Shown one piece after another: positions 1 through 6,818 of a stretch of 14,407 bases of DNA. Position numbers and translations under genes: made by a program. The notes below the pieces were generated by a model that saw nothing but the letters and a program-made list of their open reading frames with translations, did no database searches and was not told the DNA's origin. The stretch's first letter is position 1; each line of letters begins with the position of its first letter. The DNA is from Gammaproteobacteria bacterium (GTDB taxonomy: Bacteria > Pseudomonadota > Gammaproteobacteria > Pseudomonadales > Porticoccaceae). Location of the stretch: the NCBI GenBank assembly GCA_003646355.1, contig QNFO01000007.1, forward strand, positions 1 to 14,407, given 5' to 3'.

Positions 1-489
1 GTTTGGAAGGGGAAGGTACTGGCTTGAGAAGCCTCTTCTTGTAAAAGACGGGGGATGTTCGCTTTTTGAAGAGAGAGGTAGATCTCGGTCTCAAGCGCGG
101 AATGTGTTCCATAAGCTGATGATGGGGTCATTTGAAAAAATAACTCAGATTAAAATATTATTGAATAAAGCTGTTGTCACAATTGATCAGACAAGCATGA
201 ATTGTGGAGATAATAGCCATTCCTTTGAATTATGTTATAGATTACAAGCAGTTATGCGCCTATACACTGCTGGTTATGGCGGCTCATGACAAAAGCATGG
301 GCTTGGTTAAAGGTAATTGAGTCATTGGGTTGTCACTTTCTGCACCATGGTTGTCATCTTTGGCTCTGCGTTTGGCTCATTGACCTGCGTATATTTAGCG
401 CCAAGTTGTTAGAAAAGGCGTTGTGTAGACATTTTTAAGTGCTCTGCGCGGCAATAGAGTTTAATACAAAAAGACAGGGGTACATCAAT
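1..489. other. Leader region upstream of pmoC, no confident gene
   Basis: About 490 bases precede the pmoC start without a recognisable gene. One plus-strand frame is open from base 2 to a stop at 287-289 (about 95 codons). Its product (ending LYTAGYGGS) resembles nothing I know and has no ribosome site before its only ATGs, so it could be the tail of an upstream gene or a chance ORF. From 290 to 489 no frame is convincingly coding. I see no promoter with both boxes well matched; TATATT at 390-395 is a lone -10-like hexamer. The stretch is long enough to carry the operon promoter and regulator sites, and it contains a direct repeat described separately. Confidence 0.5.
328..356 (+). repeat. 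GGTTGTCA direct repeat, 21-bp period
   Basis: GGTTGTCA occurs at 328-335 and again at 349-356, both on the plus strand. The 21-bp offset is two helical turns, so a protein dimer could contact both from one face. A third TTGTCA core is at 174-179. The pair lies about 135-160 bases before the pmoC start codon, a plausible place for an activator site. An 8-mer can repeat by chance; no regulator gene in the window supports the idea. Confidence 0.3.
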
Positions 490-1281
490 ATGGCACGAGA
501 AAATACACAATCCGTCGCCTTAGATAGCGGCACCGATGGCAAGGTGGCAGGGCATTTTAAGCGCAACCAATTCGTCTATACTTTTAGCGCGATCATTATT
601 GCAGTGGGTGCGGCACTACGCATTTATCTGGATACTATGGGTTTTACCGTCGGTACCGATTACTATTCTGACGAGTTTCAAACCTATTGGATGCCTCTCC
701 TATATGGTGAGCTGATCTTCCTGAGTGGCTTTACTGTCATTCTTTCTGTTTACCTATGGATGACGAGAGAGACCGATGCAAGTTCAATAAGCAAAGAGTT
801 AGAGTTGCAGCGATACTGGAAGCTGTTAGGTATTTTCTCAGTAATGGCTGTCTGGGCAGGTTGTATTGCATCAAATGCTGTTGAGTCTGACGCTGCATGG
901 CATCAGGTGACTATTCGCGATACTGACTTTACACCGACTCACATCATTATCTTCTACTTTGCTCTGCCGGCTTTGACTGCGATGCTGATTCCTGCCTTTA
1001 TTTGGACTCACACTCGCATCCCTGCCTATATGAACAAAATCTCCCTGCCTTTCCTGGCGGTTGTTTGTGGCATCTTAATGATTATGCCTAACTACGGTTT
1101 CAACGAGTGGGGCCACACCTTCTTCTACGCTGAGGAATTGTTTGCAGCGCCTATCCATTGGGGTTTTGTTTTCCTCGGTTGGTCTCTGTTCTTCCTGGTA
1201 CCTCTGGCCATGCAGTTGATCGGTCAAATGGCTCGCCTGATTGCAGAAGCCACTGCTGAAGACGCTGGACAGTCAGCTTAA
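490..1281 (+). CDS. pmoC: Copper membrane monooxygenase subunit C (PmoC/AmoC family)
   Basis: Integral-membrane subunit of a particulate methane/ammonia/hydrocarbon monooxygenase, 263 aa. The ATG at 490 is preferred over the in-frame GTG at 439 because AGGGG (476-480) sits 9 bases before it. Several hydrophobic helices are visible (about 32-48, 68-92, 112-130, 152-172, 186-202, 222-245). The copper ligands stand out. D134, H138 and H151 reproduce the D-x3-H-x12-H Cu_C set, inside the family signature around TIRDTDFTPTHI. N205, H209 and H223 reproduce the Cu_D set (N-x3-H-x13-H). The constant offset of 22 from the Methylococcus numbering I remember (D156/H160/H173, N227/H231/H245) supports the alignment. 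It is first in the operon, before pmoA. The family is certain; whether the substrate is methane, ammonia or a larger hydrocarbon is not, and the neighbours favour hydrocarbon. Confidence 0.95.
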   Translation: MARENTQSVALDSGTDGKVAGHFKRNQFVYTFSAIIIAVGAALRIYLDTMGFTVGTDYYSDEFQTYWMPLLYGELIFLSGFTVILSVYLWMTRETDASSISKELELQRYWKLLGIFSVMAVWAGCIASNAVESDAAWHQVTIRDTDFTPTHIIIFYFALPALTAMLIPAFIWTHTRIPAYMNKISLPFLAVVCGILMIMPNYGFNEWGHTFFYAEELFAAPIHWGFVFLGWSLFFLVPLAMQLIGQMARLIAEATAEDAGQSA

Positions 1282-1307
1282 AAATCCGCAGTATCCGCAA
1301 CATCCTT

Positions 1308-1346
1308 ATTATCCCCGTAAGCCTTGGGCTTGCGGGGATAATTTTT
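1308..1346 (+). terminator. Strong hairpin with T-run between pmoC and pmoA
   Basis: The arms 1308-1323 and 1327-1342 pair over 16 bp with a single T-G wobble (1318/1332), close on a TTG loop, and run into TTTTT at 1342-1346. The stem centres on four C-G pairs (1313-1316 with 1334-1337). This is a textbook intrinsic terminator shape, 26 bases after the pmoC stop and 59 before the pmoA start. Because pmoA and pmoB follow on the same strand, it is more likely a partial terminator or a 3'-end-protecting processing hairpin than a true operon end. Confidence 0.8.
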
Positions 1347-1405
1347 CTCCGCCGTTAATTATTGACTACACTGAGAAGTCTACTCTTTTGTAGTGAGGTA
1401 TCGTT

Positions 1406-2200
1406 ATGAGTGAAGTACAGGCAAATGGGCTAACAGAAGCCGAGACTAAAGCGAGGTTGCTTGATCTCAAGTCGCTCGACAACCCGAGGGCGATGAAGCT
1501 ATACCGTCGTTTTGACGGCATTATTATTCTTGTTCTTTTTATGTTTCTAATACTGGGTGTTCAGATACAGTTTACTTTGACGGCAGGCGACTGGGATTAC
1601 TGGATTGACTGGCGCGACCGCCGCTGGTGGCCACTGGTGGCTCCATTTTCATTGCTGTTGTTTATTGCGCCGTTTACCTACGGTATCTGGGCGCGAGTGC
1701 GCTTGCCGATAATGGCTACGGCGGTAACAACACTGCTGTGCCTGGTGTCATGGTTAAGTCGTTATCTCAATTTTTACGAGTTTACAAACTTTCCCATGTC
1801 CTTTGTTTTCCCATCGACTTATATAGGCTTGGGTATATTGTTGGACTGTGCCTTAGCCATTAGTCGCAGCCTCATTGTGTCTAGCCTAATTGGTGGTGGC
1901 TTGTTTGGTGCGTTGGTTTACCCAATTAACTGGTCGTTTATGGCGCCTTATAAAGTGCCGGTAGAATTTAACGGTATGTTGATGTCGGTGGCTGACCTGA
2001 TGGGTTACCAGTACATTAGAACTACAACGCCTGAGTACCTGCGCATTATTGAAGAATCAACACTGCGTACCTTTGGTGGCTCGGTGACACCCTTAACTGC
2101 CGTGTTTTCGGCTCTCTGTGGCATGGTGATTTACATGATCTTTTTATGGGTCGGCTCGTGGATTAACGGGTTAGACAAATACACCAAGCGCATTATTTAG
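1406..2200 (+). CDS. pmoA: Copper membrane monooxygenase subunit A (PmoA/AmoA family)
   Basis: Integral-membrane subunit of 264 aa. GAGG at 1395-1398 lies 7 bases before the ATG. Family signatures in order: GDWDYWIDWRDRRWWP at 61-76 (the conserved GDWD block used for pmoA/amoA typing), NFPMSFVFPST at 128-138, a short YPINW at 172-176, and TPEYLRIIEESTLRTFGG at 208-225 before the last helix. Hydrophobic helices are at about 38-58, 77-96, 101-118, 136-170 and 228-252. The N-terminus (about 30 residues before the first helix) is longer than I remember for methanotroph PmoA. The sequence departs from canonical methanotroph and nitrifier versions in many places, which fits the hydrocarbon monooxygenase branches; a phylogenetic tree would be needed to place it. 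It is translated with pmoB 24 bases downstream. Confidence 0.95.
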   Translation: MSEVQANGLTEAETKARLLDLKSLDNPRAMKLYRRFDGIIILVLFMFLILGVQIQFTLTAGDWDYWIDWRDRRWWPLVAPFSLLLFIAPFTYGIWARVRLPIMATAVTTLLCLVSWLSRYLNFYEFTNFPMSFVFPSTYIGLGILLDCALAISRSLIVSSLIGGGLFGALVYPINWSFMAPYKVPVEFNGMLMSVADLMGYQYIRTTTPEYLRIIEESTLRTFGGSVTPLTAVFSALCGMVIYMIFLWVGSWINGLDKYTKRII

Positions 2201-2224
2201 ACTGACGTTGGAGCAAGCGGTTAA

Positions 2225-3475
2225 ATGAATAAATTAATAGCAAGTAAAAAAGGGCTGGGCTCTTTGCTCGCAGGCCTGATGTTGGTTTTGTTGGCAGGTG
2301 ATGCCTTGGCTCACGGCGAGCGAGCTCAGCTGGCCAGTATGCGTATGCGTACCGTCCACTGGTTTGATACCAAAGTAGAGCCATTAAATGTCAAAGTTGG
2401 CGATATCGTTACAGTAACGGGTAAGTTGGTGACATCCGTGTGGTGGCCTAAGCATATGCCCAGTATTGAGGAAACCGTATTTTTGAATATCGGTGTTCCC
2501 GGCCCAACCTTTCTAAGGTTGCACTCCGAGGTTAACGGCGTGCCGATGATGCGCTCCACGGCATTTCCTCTCGGTAAAGTCTATGAGTACAAGACGGTTC
2601 TGCGTGCACGAATTGCCGGGCGTTATCATGTTCATCCTATTTTGAATGTGAAGGATGCCGGCTCTTTGGTCGATAAGGGTACTTGGTTAGAGGTTGCTGA
2701 AAGTGATAGCGATGCGCCTTTTGTCAATGAAGTTACAACCCTTCCCGGTGATACCATCAATCTGGAAACGTACGGTCTTGAAGGGGTTTATACTTGGCAT
2801 CTGATCTGGATTGCGATGGGTGTTGCCTATATTTTGTATTGGCTGCTTCGCAAAGAGTTGTTTATTCCGCGCTTTATTCGCATCCGAGAGCTAGGCCCTG
2901 ATCGTGCCAATGAGCTGATGACGAAAAAAGATTTTGTTGTCGGTAGTATTTTCTTCACTGCAACACTGGCATTAATACTTGGTGGTTATATATGGGCGGA
3001 ACATAAGTATCCGATCACCATTCCCTTGCAGACGGGCCTGGTAGAAGTTGAACCCATTGACATACCAACGGGTGGTCTGGAGCTCGAGGTTGATCATGCG
3101 ACTTATGATCTGGCTGGGCGTAGCCTGAGCATGCAAGTTAAGATGACGAACAACAGCGATAGCCCACTGCGTATAGGCGAGTTCTTAACGGCTAATATCC
3201 GCTTCCTGAACCCTGATATTAATGAGGGTGAGATTTACGAAGGTGAAGAAATGGTCTCTAAAGATGGTCTGACGGTTTCGGTTGATACTATTCAGCCTGG
3301 CCAGACTGTTGATGTAGAGCTGGTTGCCTCTGATGCACTATGGGAGCAATATCGCATGACGGGTTTGATTCATGACCCCGATAGCCGTTTCGCCGGTATG
3401 ATCTTTTACTACGATGAAAATGGTGAGCGTTACTTCCAGGAAGTCGGTGGTGCAGTACTGCCTAACTTCTTTTAA
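2225..3475 (+). CDS. pmoB: Copper membrane monooxygenase subunit B (PmoB/AmoB family)
   Basis: Periplasmic, copper-binding subunit of 416 aa. A Sec signal peptide (1-29) ends ALA, so the mature protein should start at H30 (HGERAQ). H30 together with H135 and H137 (YHVHP) forms the Cu_B site of the family. The cupredoxin-like domain 1 spans about 30-165, two helices lie at 191-208 and 237-257, and a second cupredoxin domain covers about 270-416. H45 (MRTVHWFD) matches one histidine of the bis-His site known from Methylococcus, but its partner position in GKLVTSVWWP appears to be V69, so that site is probably absent, as in many relatives. The ATG has GGAG at 2210-2213, 11 bases upstream. It sits 24 bases after pmoA and 37 before the next gene. 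Confidence 0.95.
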   Translation: MNKLIASKKGLGSLLAGLMLVLLAGDALAHGERAQLASMRMRTVHWFDTKVEPLNVKVGDIVTVTGKLVTSVWWPKHMPSIEETVFLNIGVPGPTFLRLHSEVNGVPMMRSTAFPLGKVYEYKTVLRARIAGRYHVHPILNVKDAGSLVDKGTWLEVAESDSDAPFVNEVTTLPGDTINLETYGLEGVYTWHLIWIAMGVAYILYWLLRKELFIPRFIRIRELGPDRANELMTKKDFVVGSIFFTATLALILGGYIWAEHKYPITIPLQTGLVEVEPIDIPTGGLELEVDHATYDLAGRSLSMQVKMTNNSDSPLRIGEFLTANIRFLNPDINEGEIYEGEEMVSKDGLTVSVDTIQPGQTVDVELVASDALWEQYRMTGLIHDPDSRFAGMIFYYDENGERYFQEVGGAVLPNFF

Positions 3476-3512
3476 TCGAAGTCGATAAAATAATTAGAGA
3501 GAGGGTTGTTTG

Positions 3513-4154
3513 ATGTTGGTAAAGCAGGTTGCAGTTTTGGTAAAACCCGTGATCGCGTGTTTGATTTGGGTTTGGGCGGCCTGCGGAGTTTCCACTGTGT
3601 TGGCTCACGGTGGGGTCTCGGTTGAAGATGATGTTTGTCTTATCAAGATCGACAGGTATAAGGCTCACTTCACTGGTTACCTGCCCCAGGAGAGAGCGAC
3701 CCAGGAGTTCTGTGAAGATATTCCAATAGCGACGCAGAGCATCTTTGTTATTGATTTTATTAGCGATGAACTGCGAGAAATGGAATTAGATTTTCGTATT
3801 ATTCGCGACGTTAACGAAATTGGCGTTATGGCAACGCTAGCTGATTTGGGTGGTGAGCAGGCTATTAAAGGTGCCACCACTTACTATGCTGAACCCAAGC
3901 TTTACCACAAAGGGGTGATGAATATTCGTCATAACTTTACCCAGGATGGTGGCTATATTGGCATCGTCAATGCCCATCATATCGAAACAGGGCTGAAATA
4001 TACCTCGGTGTTTCCTTTCACGGTGGGACAGGTGCGTTACGGGAAGTATGTTAGATATTATTTAGCACTTTTCATGGCCTGCGCAGTGTTCATTTATGCC
4101 GGGGGTCGGGGGCATGTGTTTAAAGTAAAAGCACCTAAAAGTCGAAAACACTGA
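3513..4154 (+). CDS. Periplasmic single-TM protein of unknown function, mature start HGG
   Basis: I do not recognise a named family. The 213-aa product starts at the ATG at 3513, with AGAGAGGG (3498-3505) 7 bases upstream; a TTG directly before it is less likely. A signal peptide (about 1-31) ends VLA, so the mature protein probably begins H32-G-G. The body (32-178) reads as a compact periplasmic domain with two cysteines (C42, C67), several histidines (H52, H132, H140, H155, H156) and the conserved-looking stretches FRIIRDV and GYIGIVNAHH. One helix follows at 182-198, then a basic cytoplasmic tail. The gene occupies the position where methanotrophs and nitrifiers often carry pmoD/amoD, also a small anchored periplasmic protein, but I see no clear sequence match. 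A copper-loading or electron-transfer accessory role is inferred from position and layout only. Confidence 0.85.
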   Translation: MLVKQVAVLVKPVIACLIWVWAACGVSTVLAHGGVSVEDDVCLIKIDRYKAHFTGYLPQERATQEFCEDIPIATQSIFVIDFISDELREMELDFRIIRDVNEIGVMATLADLGGEQAIKGATTYYAEPKLYHKGVMNIRHNFTQDGGYIGIVNAHHIETGLKYTSVFPFTVGQVRYGKYVRYYLALFMACAVFIYAGGRGHVFKVKAPKSRKH

Positions 4155-4169
4155 TTAAAAAATAAAACT

Positions 4170-5852
4170 ATGACGCGTCTATATCGGATCTTATTGTTAA
4201 TTGTTTTGGTCCTTGCCTTTGCCGTGATATTACCGTGGCAGTGGTACCCTCGTGAATGGCGCGTCTGGTACGCGGATACCTTCGGTGCAAGTGGCTTTCA
4301 GCAGCAGGCGGAAGTTATTCCACCAACGCCGAGTGACAATGCTGAAGAGGCATGTCCTCCCGATATCAGGGGCTGGCGTAAGGCTCAAACCATTGCTGGT
4401 ATTGAGATTACTGCGTCGCCAAACTGTCTTGCCGACAATCCCCACGCTGTAGCAGCCTTCGTTAAGGGCACAAATAACGTAGGTCACATGACCTTGATGA
4501 ATGCTCGCCTTTCGCCTGATGCTGTCGTTAAGGGGCGAGATCTTGATGGCGATGGCGATCCCGATGCAATTCATATTCGCCTCGAAGTCTTTGAGTTGAA
4601 TGGCGGCTCGCCTGATTTAGACGTGCCGGTTACGCAGTACTCAATTGCTCCCGGTATTACCCCCGGGCTTTGGGTTTTCGCGCCAAAATCGGCGGGTATG
4701 TCGACAGAAAATTTTGAGTCTCTACTTGCTCAGCCGGGCTTGAGGCTACCTTCTCCCGCCATTCGTGTTGAGCAGGGCGATAAGGTTATCGTAACTCTTG
4801 AAAACACCCACTATATGCCCCACACCATTCATTTCCATGGTGTTGACCATCCTTTCCTAACGGCAAATGGTGAGGGCAATGATGGTGTACCGGTGATCAG
4901 TGAAAAGCCGGTGATGCCGGGCAAGCAGCGCAGTTATGAAATGCAGCCGCGCCAGACGGGCACGATGTTTTATCACTGCCATGTCGAAGTTCAAGCGCAT
5001 GTGCTGATGGGCTTGAATGGCATGTTTATTATTGAAGAGAACCGCCCCAATAACTGGGTGCAGACCTTCAATATAGGCGATGGCTTTGTGCGCAATAGTT
5101 CGGTCGCTGTGAAAGAGAAATACGATAGGGAATACGATCTCCACTACCTTGATCTCGATAAAGAGCTGGGTGAGAAAATTCAGCAAAGCAATGACCCGCG
5201 AATTGTCACGCAGTTGATCAATCGTGAATATGACATTAGTCAGGCCGACTTTGAGTATTACACCCTGAATGGACGCTCGTTTCCCTACACAGCGCGGGAC
5301 TCTTTAATCGTTACTGCCCCGGGTGAAACAGTTAAATTGCGGGTGGTTAACGGTGGTAGTGAGGGCGTTGCGATACATACTCACGGCCATAAAGTCACGA
5401 TTACCCACTATGATGGTGTTGAGCACCCTGAGCCTGCCAGAATTACTCGTGATGTCGTCTGGATAGCCTCTGCCCAGCGTGTAGATCTTGAATTGTCGAC
5501 TGAAAACGATGGTTTACACAGTTATGGTGAGGGCGTGTGGTTGATGCACGATCACCAGGAAAAAGGCGTGACAACTAATGGTTTTGGCCCGGGTGGCAAC
5601 GTAAGTGCCATCGTTTATGAGCGGTATTTGCAGGATAATGGATGGCCGATGACTTTCGGTATGGGCTGGAAAAACTTTCTCACTCCTGGTTTTTACCAGC
5701 GACAGGAAGATGGATCCGGCGCTACAGCCTTATTGGCTAGTGTTGAAGAAAGCGGGCCGTCGATAATGAGACTCGCTTTACTTGCAGTATTAGCGGGTTT
5801 GTTTTTTGGACTTTTGGTCAGCTGGGTTTTAAAGGGGCGCTCACGTGTCTAA
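4170..5852 (+). CDS. Membrane-anchored two-domain multicopper oxidase
   Basis: Periplasmic oxidase of 560 aa that would take one-electron reductants (possibly Cu(I)) and reduce oxygen at a trinuclear copper site. An N-terminal helix (5-22) and a C-terminal helix (531-554) anchor both ends. Residues 60-190 form an extension with a calcium-loop-like DLDGDGDPD at 124-132. Cupredoxin domain 1 has HFHG (H221, H223) and HCH (H269, C270, H271) followed by H277 and M280, giving a type-1 copper set. Domain 2 has HTHG (H403, H405) and HDH (H460, H462) with no cysteine, so no type-1 site there. The eight histidines of the HxH pairs are those needed for a type-2/3 cluster shared between subunits. The gene starts 15 bases after its neighbour with only a weak ribosome site, and its end overlaps the next gene by 8 nt, suggesting coupled translation. 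Confidence 0.9.
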   Translation: MTRLYRILLLIVLVLAFAVILPWQWYPREWRVWYADTFGASGFQQQAEVIPPTPSDNAEEACPPDIRGWRKAQTIAGIEITASPNCLADNPHAVAAFVKGTNNVGHMTLMNARLSPDAVVKGRDLDGDGDPDAIHIRLEVFELNGGSPDLDVPVTQYSIAPGITPGLWVFAPKSAGMSTENFESLLAQPGLRLPSPAIRVEQGDKVIVTLENTHYMPHTIHFHGVDHPFLTANGEGNDGVPVISEKPVMPGKQRSYEMQPRQTGTMFYHCHVEVQAHVLMGLNGMFIIEENRPNNWVQTFNIGDGFVRNSSVAVKEKYDREYDLHYLDLDKELGEKIQQSNDPRIVTQLINREYDISQADFEYYTLNGRSFPYTARDSLIVTAPGETVKLRVVNGGSEGVAIHTHGHKVTITHYDGVEHPEPARITRDVVWIASAQRVDLELSTENDGLHSYGEGVWLMHDHQEKGVTTNGFGPGGNVSAIVYERYLQDNGWPMTFGMGWKNFLTPGFYQRQEDGSGATALLASVEESGPSIMRLALLAVLAGLFFGLLVSWVLKGRSRV

Positions 5853-6501
5853 AATATTTTCGCGGCCTCTTTTGTTTTTGTTTGCACTGATTTTAGGCTC
5901 GCCAGGTTATGGGGCTGATGCGCATCACCATCACATGCCGGGCATGACTATGGATGCTACGGGCATGGTCATGGGTGGCAATAAAGATAAATTGCCTGAT
6001 GACTGCGAGTCTATCAACGGGGATTTTGAAATTAATGTGGTTGCGGGTACTGAATACGCCGAACCCTATGCGAGCACGATGTTTGGTTTCGATAAGCATG
6101 AGTGGCAGGTTAAGCCCTGTAGTCGCATAACAGTCAATTTTAAAAATGAAGATGATGTTCGTCATCAGTGGATGCTTCACGGCTTACCCAAGTATTTGTA
6201 TGATCGGGGCATGTTCCACATGGAAGCGGCTGGCGGTCATAGTCAAACGGGTGTTTTTATAGTGCCAAGTGACAATAAAACCTATCTGGTGCACTGTGAT
6301 ATTGCCCAGCATATGGAAAAAGGCATGAAGGCTCAATTGGTCGTGGGTAGCGGTAGTGGTGATCTCTGGAGCATCCCGGGTGTCACGGCAGATTTTGAAC
6401 GCCCTGCAGGGATTCTTAGCTCTAAACCCTGGTATGCCTTGTTAATTTCTGTGCCGGTTTTTCTTTTTGTATTCTTCGTCGGGTTGAGGTTTTTTCGTTA
6501 A
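5845..6501 (+). CDS. Membrane-anchored type-1 copper cupredoxin with His/Met-rich N-terminus
   Basis: 218-aa periplasmic blue-copper-like protein. GTG start with AAAGGGG at 5831-5837, 7 bases upstream, overlapping the oxidase stop. A signal peptide ends near residue 26 (ADA), exposing HHHHMPGMTMDATGMVMGG, a His/Met-rich segment typical of copper binding proteins. The cupredoxin domain (about 55-170) shows the type-1 ligands H107 (RHQW), C151, H156 and M161, with the classical C-x4-H-x4-M spacing. C54 and C92 may form a disulfide. One helix (196-214) anchors the C-terminus. The overlap with the multicopper oxidase gene argues that the two proteins work as a pair, for example as electron donor and oxidase, or as copper carriers to the monooxygenase; which one cannot be told from sequence. 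Confidence 0.88.
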   Translation: MSKIFSRPLLFLFALILGSPGYGADAHHHHMPGMTMDATGMVMGGNKDKLPDDCESINGDFEINVVAGTEYAEPYASTMFGFDKHEWQVKPCSRITVNFKNEDDVRHQWMLHGLPKYLYDRGMFHMEAAGGHSQTGVFIVPSDNKTYLVHCDIAQHMEKGMKAQLVVGSGSGDLWSIPGVTADFERPAGILSSKPWYALLISVPVFLFVFFVGLRFFR

Positions 6502-6691
6502 TAAAAACGACTTCCGTTAGCCCCCTTTCTGTTTCAGCGCCCCCTCCGTATTCAGTAATGCGTCAACTGTATCGAAGTGACCCGCAGTCGTTATGTTTCT
6601 CGCGACCAGTAATTCCCTGTGCCTGGAATAGACTCGGTTTAGCTTGAGGTGTGTCAACAAGCTTACACTTATAGCCTGTTTTTATGTGTTG

Positions 6692-6717
6692 AAGCTATTG
6701 ATATAGCAAGCTTTTTT
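6692..6717 (+). terminator. Weak hairpin with T-run, possible end of the copper operon
   Basis: GCTAT (6694-6698), TGAT loop, ATAGC (6703-6707), followed by AAGC and six T (6712-6717). An alternative pairing uses AAGCT at 6692-6696 with AGCTT at 6709-6713. The stem is short and A/T-rich, so termination would be inefficient. It is the only candidate between the cupredoxin stop and the transporter gene. Confidence 0.3.
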
Positions 6718-6720
6718 GGC

Positions 6721-6761
6721 TGATTATGCGCTTGAATCATGTGGTGGCCATCACATAATCA
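6721..6761 (+). promoter_or_regulatory. Nested palindrome overlapping a possible promoter
   Basis: An 18-bp near-perfect palindrome, ATGTGGTGGCCATCACAT, lies at 6739-6756 (one mismatched pair). It is enclosed by TGATTATG at 6721-6728 and its exact reverse complement CATAATCA at 6754-6761. CATAAT (6754-6759) is a good -10 match and TTGAAT (6733-6738) a moderate -35, though their 15-bp gap is short. The arrangement, about 60-100 bases before the transporter start, is what a repressor or activator site over a promoter looks like. No regulator is identified. Confidence 0.4.
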
Positions 6762-6818
6762 TGATAGAGTTCGTCGTCGATTTTAATGCAATAAAAGATA
6801 CATGTAGGGGGAGTTGAA

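Larger units (their letters stand above)
6502..6818. other. Intergenic region between copper genes and transporter cassette
   Basis: These 317 bases hold no ORF of note in any frame. They separate the six-gene monooxygenase block from the transporter block. A weak A/T-rich hairpin with a T-run and a nested palindrome over a possible promoter lie in its right half (both listed separately). The first part, 6502-6690, contains nothing I can interpret. Confidence 0.6.

Noticed and set aside
80..94. GTAGATCTCGGT, which resembles a sequencing adapter end
   Set aside because: Only 12 bases match and the flanks do not continue the adapter, so chance is the simpler explanation.
104..289. Small plus-strand ORF of 61 aa, open to the left edge
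   Set aside because: No ribosome site, no recognisable domain, and its length is compatible with chance. It could be the tail of an upstream gene, so it is mentioned only in the leader entry.
439..489. Longer pmoC start at the GTG at 439
   Set aside because: No ribosome site before it, while AGGGG is well placed before the ATG at 490, and the extra 17 residues add nothing family-like.
1362..1391. TTGACT at 1362-1367 as a -35 box for a separate pmoA promoter
   Set aside because: No acceptable -10 at 16-18 bp, and a start there would leave almost no leader before the ribosome site.
490..3475. Ammonia monooxygenase of a nitrifier or a classical methanotroph enzyme
   Set aside because: No hydroxylamine oxidoreductase, cytochrome or methanol dehydrogenase genes are nearby, and the transporter and acyl-CoA neighbours suit hydrocarbons better. 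Not excluded without a phylogeny.
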